Source: Patescibacteria group bacterium (GTDB lineage Bacteria > Patescibacteriota > Patescibacteriia > UBA9934). Taken from it: a DNA stretch of 7,740 bases. The notes beneath the pieces are model-generated. The model worked only from the letters and a program-made list of their open reading frames with translations, was not told where the DNA came from and made no database searches. The DNA lies in NCBI GenBank assembly GCA_030916555.1, contig JAUPWK010000049.1, forward strand, positions 1 to 7,740, in the 5' to 3' direction. The translations under genes and the position numbers were made by a program. Shown here in pieces: positions 1 to 5,399 of this stretch. How positions within the stretch are numbered: position 1 is the stretch's first letter; every line of letters starts with the position of its first letter.

Positions 1-91
1 CGTCGGGAGTACTCGCGATTGGAGATACGGTTGTACCGACGTCGATGATCGATCGCGTACCACTCGCGGAGGATAGGCATCCAGTTCGAGC

Positions 92-352
92 TCAGCTGGA
101 TGGTGTTACGGCCAGGTACTGCCAGAGCAGTACCACGCTGCCGTGGTCGAGAAGGCTGACGCTCTCGAACAGACTAGCTTCCAGCTGCAGACGTTCGTCA
201 CGATATCGGTCTAGCTTCGCCAGCCCGCTTCGAGCTTGAGACGAGGTGATGCAGTGCTCGAGGAGCAGCTGACGAGTTTTAGGATCGAGTTCGGGAACGG
301 GTGTGGCTTGGCCAAATGCGAATGCAGTCAACCACATCAGGATCGTGAGCAT
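92..352 (-). CDS. Small putative exported protein, possibly frameshifted
   Basis: I do not recognise this 86-residue product. The N-terminus (MLTILMWLTAFAFGQA, then TPVPE) looks like a short signal peptide ending near residue 16, although it lacks the usual N-terminal Lys or Arg. The rest is mostly helical and charged (SGLAKLDRYRDERLQLEASL). Translation evidence is good: AGGAG lies 6 bases before the ATG (minus strand, positions 363-359), and a promoter with a perfect TTGACA lies further upstream. The C-terminal end is doubtful. The TGA at 94-92 falls abruptly, and the frame one base back runs open to the window edge with protein-like content (NWMPILREWYAIDHR). The gene may therefore be frameshifted, or a second gene may start at that Met. 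It is divergent from ndk. The start is well supported, the function is unknown and the true end is uncertain. Confidence 0.5.
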   Translation of the reverse strand: MLTILMWLTAFAFGQATPVPELDPKTRQLLLEHCITSSQARSGLAKLDRYRDERLQLEASLFESVSLLDHGSVVLLWQYLAVTPSS

Positions 353-373
353 ATTGTTCTCCTGTGGCCGGCA

Positions 374-402
374 TTACTAGGGGTAATTTCCGTTTTTGTC
401 AA
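374..402 (-). promoter_or_regulatory. Promoter of the small minus-strand gene
   Basis: On the minus strand a perfect -35 TTGACA (402-397) is followed, after 17 bases, by TAGTAA (379-374), a weak -10. An 18-base spacer would give AGTAAT instead. Transcription would start about 15 bases before the AGGAG ribosome binding site of the leftward gene. It shares the 130-base divergent spacer with the ndk promoter. Confidence 0.5.
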
Positions 403-430
403 TTAATTTGGCTAAAATATCACCTATATT

Positions 431-458
431 TTGACATTTATTCTTAATCCTTTATACT
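431..458 (+). promoter_or_regulatory. Promoter of ndk
   Basis: TTGACA (431-436), a 16-base spacer, then TATACT (453-458): 6/6 and 5/6 matches to the sigma-70 consensus. The expected start is near 465, leaving a leader of about 18 bases before the ndk ATG. That leader (gaaataattatcgatttt) has no Shine-Dalgarno sequence. Confidence 0.75.
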
Positions 459-482
459 TCCAGCGAAATAATTATCGATTTT

Positions 483-950
483 ATGGCTGATATTCAACGC
501 ACGCTTGTTTTAATCAAACCAGACGCTATCCAGCGCGAGTTGGCGGGAGAAATCGTGACGCGTTTTGAGCGCAAAGGTTTGAAGACTGTCGGCATGAAGA
601 TGACACATCTAGATGAGGCTACGCTTACTGAACACTACGGTCATTTGAAGGATAAGCCATTCTTTGGTGATTTGAAGAAGTTCATGATGCAGACTCCGGT
701 GATTGCGATGGTGCTCGAAGGTTACGATATTATTGAAGTTGTTCGCGTGATCGTGGGTGCTACTAACCCCCGCAAGGCTGACGCCGGAACTATTCGTTCT
801 GACCTGTCCATGAACGTACCATCAAATATCATTCACGCTTCTGATTCTCTTGAGGCTTCTGCTGTTGAAATCAAGCGTTTCTTCCAGGACAGCGAATTGT
901 TCGCTTACGAGAAGTTGACTGACAAGTTCCATTTCGGAGAGGGGGTTTAA
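483..950 (+). CDS. ndk: Nucleoside diphosphate kinase
   Basis: This cytosolic enzyme moves the gamma phosphate of ATP to nucleoside diphosphates through a phosphohistidine intermediate, supplying CTP, GTP, UTP and dNTPs. The 155-residue product covers the whole family length. Visible active-site features are LIKPDA with Lys12, Tyr52, Arg88 and Thr94 in VVRVIVGATNP, Arg105 in GTIRSD, Asn115, and the catalytic His118 in NIIHASDS. The usual GTIRGDF reads GTIRSDL and NIIHGSDS reads NIIHASDS, which are mild variations. The ATG follows a near-consensus promoter closely and has no Shine-Dalgarno sequence. No in-frame upstream alternative is needed, since the N-terminus matches the family. A terminator follows 21 bases after the stop, so the gene is probably transcribed alone. 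The assignment is secure. Confidence 0.97.
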   Translation: MADIQRTLVLIKPDAIQRELAGEIVTRFERKGLKTVGMKMTHLDEATLTEHYGHLKDKPFFGDLKKFMMQTPVIAMVLEGYDIIEVVRVIVGATNPRKADAGTIRSDLSMNVPSNIIHASDSLEASAVEIKRFFQDSELFAYEKLTDKFHFGEGV

Positions 951-971
951 TCTCCAACGATTCAAAGAGTC

Positions 972-1005
972 AAATATCCTAGGCTATGCAAGTCTAGGAT
1001 ATTTT
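972..1005 (+). terminator. Terminator after ndk
   Basis: An 11-bp perfect inverted repeat (AAATATCCTAG at 972-982, CTAGGATATTT at 994-1004) surrounds an 11-base loop, and the 3' arm ends in a run of four T. The stem is AT-rich, so it may be a modest terminator. It separates ndk from the RNA gene promoter about 25 bases downstream. Confidence 0.65.
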
Positions 1006-1030
1006 GTGTCTAGATTACTCAGGCCCCTTC

Positions 1031-1039
1031 TGCTATAGT
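1031..1039 (+). promoter_or_regulatory. Extended -10 promoter of the structured RNA
   Basis: TGC followed by TATAGT (1034-1039) is an extended -10 element. There is no convincing -35; the base run at the right distance (TAGATT, 1011-1016) matches at three positions only. Transcription is expected around 1046, which is exactly where the 5' arm of the RNA's closing stem begins. That fit is the main support. Confidence 0.5.
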
Positions 1040-1045
1040 TAAAGT

Positions 1046-1321
1046 ACCGACGACGTTTCGTGATTTGACCTAATCACATCGTGAAAGAATCCGTTAGCCA
1101 AGTTGGCTCCCACGAAATGACGTGGGCTGGAAGCTCGAGGCAATGTGCCAAGGGTAGGGGATTCGGCGGCTTATCTGTAGCGTCAGCTGTGCCTGGGCGA
1201 AAGCTCGTCTGCAGCCATTCGTTCCACAGAGCCCCAATGGGGGATTAAGGCCGGTGTCACGTTTCGTTCGTCGGTTGTAACTTTGTTTTTATGAAAACTC
1301 CGGAAACGGAGTTTTCGTTTT
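1046..1321 (+). ncRNA. Unassigned structured RNA
   Basis: No open reading frame of useful length covers this stretch, but it is densely self-complementary. A closing stem joins ACCGACGACG (1046-1055) to CG-U-UCGUCGGU (1265-1275, one bulged U). It continues over a symmetric UUU/UUU loop into CGTGA/TCACG (1059-1063/1257-1261) and CCTAAT/ATT-A-AGG (1069-1074/1244-1250). Inside, GAATCC/GGATTC (1087-1092/1159-1164) encloses three hairpins: AGCCA/TGGCT (1096-1108), CCCACG/CGTGGG (1109-1126) and GGCA/TGCC (1139-1149). Then come GCTGTG-cc-TGGGC capped by GAAA (1186-1215) and CCCC/GGGG (1232-1242). An extended -10 promoter and a terminator bound it. I could not find the tmRNA, SRP RNA, RNase P or cobalamin-riboswitch signatures I know. 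It may be a free small RNA or a leader controlling the gene at 1375. The pairings were read by eye. Confidence 0.6.
1293..1321 (+). terminator. Rho-independent terminator of the structured RNA
   Basis: GAAAACTCCG (1293-1302), a GAAA tetraloop (1303-1306) and CGGAGTTTTC (1307-1316) make a 10-bp perfect stem, followed by GTTTT. It ends the RNA and lies 54 bases before the next start codon. It could equally be the expression platform of a leader RNA. Confidence 0.8.
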
Positions 1322-1329
1322 GCTAAAAT
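1321..1329 (+). promoter_or_regulatory. Possible extended -10 promoter for the 1375 gene
   Basis: TGC followed by TAAAAT (1324-1329) mirrors the extended -10 of the RNA gene. No -35 is visible, because the expected place falls in the terminator stem. If real, the 1375 gene has its own start near 1336. If not, it depends on read-through from the RNA upstream. Confidence 0.35.
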
Positions 1330-1374
1330 ATTGCCTTTTTGTTAAGTTCTTAAGGCCTTTACCCTGGAGGAGGC

Positions 1375-2646
1375 ATGGACCCGATTTTTTACCCCGATCA
1401 GACCGATTATCGGCGTACATTCGAAGATGAGCGTGACTATATACGTCGAGCGGTTATGGTTTCTGGAAGCGATTTGGGCCCCAATTTCAGCCCAAGTGAT
1501 CGCTTCTACGATGCCTGGCGCCGTTTCCCGGAGGATGATGCAAGTCGGCGCATGGGACTTATCGGTGCCGATGAGTTCACTCGTCTCTTCGCGGCTTCGC
1601 TGCGCAGGGCCAAAGCCTGGATTCAGGACATCATCAAAGACCATCTCTCCGAATTGGCTACGGTTCTCGACCCCATCGATGAGGTGGCGTCGGGTGGTAC
1701 GCCGAATCTCGTGGCGTGGTCGCGTGGTGATCTCGGTATCCTGCGCCCCAATGGTCACGCTGCTGATGACCTTCAAACGGTTTGCTCGATTGCAGACCGC
1801 TGGGGTGATGACGAGGACCTGATCGTAGAAGAGTCATTGCGTGAGCTCACGCTGGCTTCTAAGATTCGTCGCCTGGAGGCGGTGGATGACTGGGAGTCGG
1901 TCACTCGTGACATGACGCACATCAATGAACTGTGCTCGGAGCGTCTCTGGGTTGGCCGTAAGGTTGTACTGACGGTCAATTACGCCGTGTATAAGGACGG
2001 CGAGAGGAAAGGGTACGTTCATCCGGGAGTGCCCATCACGTTCGGTTCGAGCCGGCCGCTGGCCACCTGGGATTCCGAGTCTCGGACTCGGCCGGTGAAA
2101 TGCCGTGTTGTACGGGACGGTGAGACGGTTTGGCTCGTGCTCACGAAGAGTCGCCCCAAAGATCTCGAGGCGACCATTCTTAAGGAAGAGGAGACTGTTC
2201 TTGAGGATGGTAAGCAGAAGTGTCGCGTGGCTCTTGACCGTCGCGGCATTATGCATGTGCTTGTGGCGGTGGGAGTTCGTGGCTCCTGGCGCGTCGCTAC
2301 TCCTGCAGACTGCGAGACGTTCGCCGCGCTTGCGCACTCGAGGCTCTGGACAGATCCACTTCGAGTGCTCGATAACCACGAGCCGTGGAAGAATCCGGAA
2401 TCAAGTCCGGATTACGTGCGCGTCAAGATGTTGGGACGGTTTTACCGTCATAGCTACCGAAACAACGCGTTGCGCGTAGCTCCGTCGGTCGAGCACCAGA
2501 TCATCAGCATCGAAACGCTCCTGTCGTCCCTGGGTGCGCAAACAACGCTGAATCACGACTTGTACCGCGCCGGACGGATCCGGAGGGTGCTCGTGCCCAA
2601 GCTGTTTGATGGCAACTTCCGACGTCTTGGAATTCTGCCCCCGTAA
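1375..2646 (+). CDS. Unknown protein, faint RelA/SpoT-like C-terminus
   Basis: The 423-residue product is not one I recognise. The ATG is fixed by the strongest ribosome binding site in the window, GGAGGAGG (1366-1373). There is no signal peptide or membrane segment. Residues 1-200 are mainly helical, acidic and rich in Trp and Arg; 200-310 look beta-rich. From about 275 the order of motifs recalls the (p)ppGpp synthetase fold: GKQKCRVALDRRGI with Asp288, ADCETFAALAHSRLW (311-325), DYVRVKMLGRFYRHSY (346-361, compare KDYIxxPKxNGYxSxH), VEHQI (372-376, compare VEIQIRT) and HDLYRAG (394-400, compare AHWxYKxG). This is resemblance by eye, with several key positions altered (for example the Arg of QIRT is missing), so activity cannot be assumed. 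By eye its coding sequence is more GC-rich than murA. It lies between two terminators, downstream of the structured RNA. Confidence 0.7.
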   Translation: MDPIFYPDQTDYRRTFEDERDYIRRAVMVSGSDLGPNFSPSDRFYDAWRRFPEDDASRRMGLIGADEFTRLFAASLRRAKAWIQDIIKDHLSELATVLDPIDEVASGGTPNLVAWSRGDLGILRPNGHAADDLQTVCSIADRWGDDEDLIVEESLRELTLASKIRRLEAVDDWESVTRDMTHINELCSERLWVGRKVVLTVNYAVYKDGERKGYVHPGVPITFGSSRPLATWDSESRTRPVKCRVVRDGETVWLVLTKSRPKDLEATILKEEETVLEDGKQKCRVALDRRGIMHVLVAVGVRGSWRVATPADCETFAALAHSRLWTDPLRVLDNHEPWKNPESSPDYVRVKMLGRFYRHSYRNNALRVAPSVEHQIISIETLLSSLGAQTTLNHDLYRAGRIRRVLVPKLFDGNFRRLGILPP

Positions 2647-2650
2647 ACTT

Positions 2651-2687
2651 CCCACCCATGTTCAACCATGGGTGGGCCTTCTTTTTG
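2651..2687 (+). terminator. Terminator after the 1375 gene
   Basis: CCCACCCATG (2651-2660), loop TTCAAC and CATGGGTGGG (2667-2676) form a 10-bp perfect stem, followed by CCTTCTTTTTG. It begins 4 bases after the stop codon. Its T-tract overlaps the -35 region of the murA promoter. Confidence 0.9.
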
Positions 2688-2713
2688 TAGCAAAAACCAT
2701 TTTCAGGTATAAA
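2685..2713 (+). promoter_or_regulatory. Promoter of murA
   Basis: TTGTAG (2685-2690), a 17-base spacer and TATAAA (2708-2713) match 4/6 and 5/6 of the consensus. The expected start near 2720 leaves a leader of about 20 bases with no Shine-Dalgarno sequence. The -35 sits directly on the T-tract of the preceding terminator. Confidence 0.55.
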
Positions 2714-2740
2714 GAATGGCGAAAGTAATGTCTTTTTTGT

Positions 2741-4039
2741 ATGGCCGACAAGTTTATCGTAACGGGCGGAAATGCGCTTCATGGAACGGTGAAGGTGGCT
2801 GGGGCTAAAAACGCGGCCTCAAAGATGATCATCGCCTCGCTTCTCACTGCGGATGAGGTGATATTGGCAAATGTGCCACTTCAAAAAGAATCGGACATTG
2901 CCCGCGAACTCGTTACCATGCTTGGAGCTCAGTCTGATTTGGTTGATCACACACTTACACTTCAGACGGCGACAATCGCATCAACGTCTGCCATGCAGTT
3001 GTCACGCAAGAACCGATTGGCGATTCTTGCACTTGCACCGTTATTGCATCGAGCAGGAGAGGCTTACGTTCCCACGCTTGGTGGCGATAAAATCGGGCCT
3101 CGTCCTGTGAATTTTCATTTGGATGCCCTAGAAAAAATGGGGGCAAAAATTGAGGTTGATCATGATGGCTATCGAGCTTCGGTTGAGGGTCGTCTCAAGG
3201 GTACGCTTATTGAACTTCCGTACCCATCCGTCGGAGCCACGGAGACGATTTTGTTGGCAGGTGTAATGGCACAAGGCCGTACAGTACTTAAGAATGCCGC
3301 AATTGAGCCTGAGATCGTCGACCTCATCATGTTGCTCCAAAAGATGGGTGCGATTATTGAAATGGGTGCGGGACGCCATATTGAAATTACCGGTGTTGAG
3401 AAACTGCACGGGTGTCGACACGTGATTCTTCCGGATCGCATGGAAGCGGCCTCTTTTGGATCGATGGCAATCGCCACGCGCGGTGAAATTTTTTGCGAGG
3501 GTGCAAAACATCGCGATATGATTACGTTTTTAAACGCAGTCAGACGTATGGGTGCTGATTATGAAGTTAAGAACGGCGGTATTCTTTTTAAAGGTGGCAA
3601 GAATTATCAGGGTCTTAAACTTGAGACAGACACACATCCGGGCTTTATGACTGACTGGCAGCAGCCGTTTGTGGTAGCGCTTACCCAAGCTGAGGGAACG
3701 TCTGTAGTCCATGAGACGGTGTATGAGGACCGTTTTGGCTACACTGAGACCTTGCGTGAGATGGGGGCGGATATCACTATATTCGATACGTGTTTGGGGG
3801 AGGTGAGCTGCCGTTTTAAGGATCATAACCACAAACACTCCGCCATCATTAAGGGGCCCACGCCTCTGAAGGCTGCAGACATCAAATTACTTGATATTCG
3901 CGCAGGTCTTGCTTGCGTCATTGCTTCACTCGTGGCTGAGGGCACATCTACCCTCACCGGTTTTGAGCATCTTGAACGTGGCTACGAGGATCTCTATGGT
4001 AAATTGAAATCAATCGGTGCAGATATCCGAGCCGAGTAA
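2741..4039 (+). CDS. murA: UDP-GlcNAc enolpyruvyl transferase with Asp at the catalytic Cys site
   Basis: MurA transfers enolpyruvate from phosphoenolpyruvate to UDP-N-acetylglucosamine, the first committed step of peptidoglycan synthesis in the cytosol. The 432 residues cover the full two-domain family length. Conserved points are Lys23-Asn24 in GAKNAA, Arg121 in IGPRPVNFHL, Asp305 in MTDWQQP, Arg331 in YEDRF and Arg387 in DIRAGLA. The flexible loop reads LGGDKIGPRP, so the usual Cys115 is Asp116 here, encoded by GAT. In Mycobacterium tuberculosis and Chlamydia this change keeps activity but prevents covalent capture by fosfomycin; resistance here is therefore an inference. No Shine-Dalgarno sequence precedes the ATG, and the nearby upstream ATGs are out of frame. 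The M50 protease gene starts 3 bases after the stop, so the two are probably cotranscribed. Confidence 0.95.
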   Translation: MADKFIVTGGNALHGTVKVAGAKNAASKMIIASLLTADEVILANVPLQKESDIARELVTMLGAQSDLVDHTLTLQTATIASTSAMQLSRKNRLAILALAPLLHRAGEAYVPTLGGDKIGPRPVNFHLDALEKMGAKIEVDHDGYRASVEGRLKGTLIELPYPSVGATETILLAGVMAQGRTVLKNAAIEPEIVDLIMLLQKMGAIIEMGAGRHIEITGVEKLHGCRHVILPDRMEAASFGSMAIATRGEIFCEGAKHRDMITFLNAVRRMGADYEVKNGGILFKGGKNYQGLKLETDTHPGFMTDWQQPFVVALTQAEGTSVVHETVYEDRFGYTETLREMGADITIFDTCLGEVSCRFKDHNHKHSAIIKGPTPLKAADIKLLDIRAGLACVIASLVAEGTSTLTGFEHLERGYEDLYGKLKSIGADIRAE

Positions 4040-4042
4040 TGT

Positions 4043-4720
4043 ATGTTGATTGAATTACTTTTAAGCGCACCACTTATTGCCTTGGCGTGGGTGGTGGCGA
4101 TCATCCTGTCCCTTACCGTGCACGAGTTTGCACATGCTTTAGTTGGGAAGTGGCGTGGGGACGATACCGCGGAGCGGATGGGGAGACTCACCTTGAATCC
4201 GCTTGCACATCTTGATCCACTTGGAACACTCATGTTGTTGTTTGTGGGTTTTGGTTGGGCCAAGCCAGTACCTTTTGATCCCCGGAATTTGGACAGCCCA
4301 GCCTGGGACGGAGTCACGATTGCGCTTGCGGGACCATTTGCAAATTTAGTTTTAGCAACGCTCGGCGGAGTTGCTTTTCGGAATTTGGCAGAATTACAGT
4401 TTGCACAAGGAAGTCTGCTTCCAATCTTTTTGATCTTGCTCGTGTTCACGAACCTCATGTTGTTGTGCTTTAACTTGCTGCCTATTCCGCCACTTGATGG
4501 CTCAAAGGTAATTGATGCCCTGTTTTATAGAACACGTTATGAGCGTGTAGCTCTGTGGCTCAATATATATGGCCCTAGGGTGCTGCTTGGACTTGTGATT
4601 ATCTCTATGGTCACAAGCCTGGATGTCTTTGGATTTTTGCAGGTTCCCGCGGTTTTAGCTTGCGATAACCTGGTTGGCCAGTCGTGTCTCGGGTTTCTGA
4701 ATGCTTCGTTTGGTCAATAG
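4043..4720 (+). CDS. Site-2 protease family (M50) membrane metalloprotease
   Basis: The product is a 225-residue polytopic membrane protein of the compact M50 rhomboid-like-length class, related to the YwhC and SpoIVFB type rather than RseP, as it has no PDZ domain. The zinc site is complete: HEFAH at 27-31 in the first hydrophobic segment, and NLLPIPPLDG at 144-153 supplying the third ligand, Asp152. NPLAHLDPLG (52-61) and the GPFAN signature (97-101) are also typical. Hydrophobic segments lie near 4-26, 59-72, 92-112, 124-147 and 178-198. It should cleave membrane-embedded helices, but the substrate cannot be told from sequence. The start is the ATG at 4043; the overlapping ATG at 4039 hits a stop after four codons. 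It is 3 bases behind murA, which suggests translational coupling and perhaps an envelope role. Confidence 0.9.
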   Translation: MLIELLLSAPLIALAWVVAIILSLTVHEFAHALVGKWRGDDTAERMGRLTLNPLAHLDPLGTLMLLFVGFGWAKPVPFDPRNLDSPAWDGVTIALAGPFANLVLATLGGVAFRNLAELQFAQGSLLPIFLILLVFTNLMLLCFNLLPIPPLDGSKVIDALFYRTRYERVALWLNIYGPRVLLGLVIISMVTSLDVFGFLQVPAVLACDNLVGQSCLGFLNASFGQ

Positions 4721-4734
4721 TCCAGAGGCTAATA

Positions 4735-4763
4735 TTGACCTTCTTTTCGGCTTATGTTAGGAT
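4735..4763 (+). promoter_or_regulatory. Promoter of the rpsL-rpsG-fusA operon
   Basis: TTGACC (4735-4740), a 17-base spacer and TAGGAT (4758-4763) preceded by TGT give a -35 of 5/6 plus an extended -10. The expected start near 4770 leaves a 40-base leader to rpsL without a clear Shine-Dalgarno sequence. No terminator separates it from the M50 gene, so read-through from murA is also possible. Confidence 0.55.
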
Positions 4764-4809
4764 TCCGCCACTTGTTTTCTCATGTTAGCGGGAAGACCTT
4801 AATCTCGTT

Positions 4810-5238
4810 ATGCCAACAATTAACCAACTCATCCGTAAGGGTCGCAGCAGCAACAAGGCGAAGTCAAAGTCGCCTGCTATGCAGTACACGCTCGACTCCT
4901 TGCATCGTAAGCGCACGGACTTGGCTCATGGAGCCCCGTTTAAGCGCGGCGTGTGTGTCAAGGTAACCACCATGACACCTAAGAAGCCTAACTCGGCTTT
5001 GCGTAAGATTGCCCGTGTCCGTCTTTCAAATGGAACGGAAGTCACCGCTTACATTCCTGGTGAAGGACACAATCTTCAGGAGCACTCTATCGTGATGATT
5101 CGCGGTGGTCGTGTAAAGGACCTTCCTGGTGTGCGCTACCACATTGTTCGTGGTCGCTACGATGCTACTGGTGTTGATGGCCGCAACCGCAGCCGTTCAA
5201 TCTACGGTACGAAGAAGCCAAAGGCAGGTAAGAAATAA
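4810..5238 (+). CDS. rpsL: 30S ribosomal protein S12
   Basis: S12 sits at the decoding centre of the 30S subunit and helps control translational accuracy. The 142 residues open with MPTINQLIRKGR, carry TPKKPNSALRK (56-66) and GRVKDLPGVRYH (100-111), and end in YGTKKPKAGKK. Lys58-Lys59 and Lys103 occupy the positions linked to streptomycin response in E. coli and are wild-type. Asp104 corresponds to the RimO methylthiolation site. Compared with E. coli S12 there are extra residues (about 24-44) before KRGVC. Firmicute S12 has a similar stretch, so this is lineage variation and not an insertion event. It is the first gene of the str-type operon and is separated from rpsG by an unusually structured 161-base spacer. 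The next ATG upstream, at 4754, is in another frame. Confidence 0.98.
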   Translation: MPTINQLIRKGRSSNKAKSKSPAMQYTLDSLHRKRTDLAHGAPFKRGVCVKVTTMTPKKPNSALRKIARVRLSNGTEVTAYIPGEGHNLQEHSIVMIRGGRVKDLPGVRYHIVRGRYDATGVDGRNRSRSIYGTKKPKAGKK

Positions 5239-5248
5239 ATTGTTCACG

Positions 5249-5317
5249 GTTGACTGTTGATGGTTCTCGGCTGGTTTGAAAAAACCCGCCGTAAACTGTT
5301 AACTGTCAACGGTCAAC
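5249..5317 (+). repeat. Long hairpin of degenerate 7-base repeats
   Basis: A 17-pair stem (5249-5265 with 5301-5317, all pairs formed, three G-U) carries an inner hairpin CGGC-T-GGTTT, GAAA loop, AAACC-C-GCCG (5268-5291). Each outer arm is made of imperfect heptamers: GTTGACT, GTTGATG on the left; AACTGTT, AACTGTC, AACGGTC, AAC on the right (5294-5317). No T-tract follows, so it is not a standard terminator on this strand. It may be a mobile palindromic repeat of intergenic type, an RNA stability or processing element, or part of rpsG control. Confidence 0.75.
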
Positions 5318-5331
5318 AGATACTCATTCAA

Positions 5332-5381
5332 TGTTCTCGAGTACTGCGTCCACGCAGGAAGAGGGGAAACCCACGAGAACG
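5332..5381 (+). promoter_or_regulatory. Three-way junction leader before rpsG, candidate S7 site
   Basis: TGTTCTCG (5332-5339) pairs with CGAGAACG (5374-5381, outermost pair G-U) and encloses two hairpins: CTGCG-TCCA-CGCAG (5344-5357) and GGG-GAAA-CCC (5363-5372). It ends 18 bases before the rpsG ATG. In E. coli, S7 binds the rpsL-rpsG spacer and represses its own translation. A junction in the same place makes the same use plausible here, but binding is inference. Confidence 0.5.
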
Positions 5382-5399
5382 CCAAAACGATAAAATGAT

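Noticed and set aside
1096..1130. tRNA-like arm in the structured RNA
   Set aside because: AGCCAAGTTGGCT resembles a D-arm, but no acceptor stem, anticodon arm or GGTTCGA T-arm fits around it.
1046..1290. RNase P RNA identity for the structured RNA
   Set aside because: A GAAAGAATCCG stretch and a CGGCTTA stretch recall RNase P, but the invariant GGAAAGUCC core is absent and CGGCTTA lies some 100 bases from the 3' end instead of next to it.
1046..1290. tmRNA, SRP RNA or 6S RNA identity
   Set aside because: There is no tRNA-like acceptor end or tag reading frame, no GGAAGCAGCC-type SRP loop, and the interior is multibranched instead of the single long hairpin of 6S RNA.
1342..1776. 144-codon minus-strand frame across the 1375 gene start
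   Set aside because: It overlaps a gene with a near-ideal ribosome binding site, crosses that gene's leader, and has no ribosome binding site or family pattern. It is a shadow.
4870..4950. Apparent insertion in S12 relative to E. coli
   Set aside because: The added stretch before KRGVC occurs in S12 of Firmicutes and other lineages, so it is ordinary family variation.
5268..5291. Rho-independent terminator between rpsL and rpsG
   Set aside because: The GAAA-capped hairpin has no T-tract on either strand, and stopping here would silence the operon downstream.
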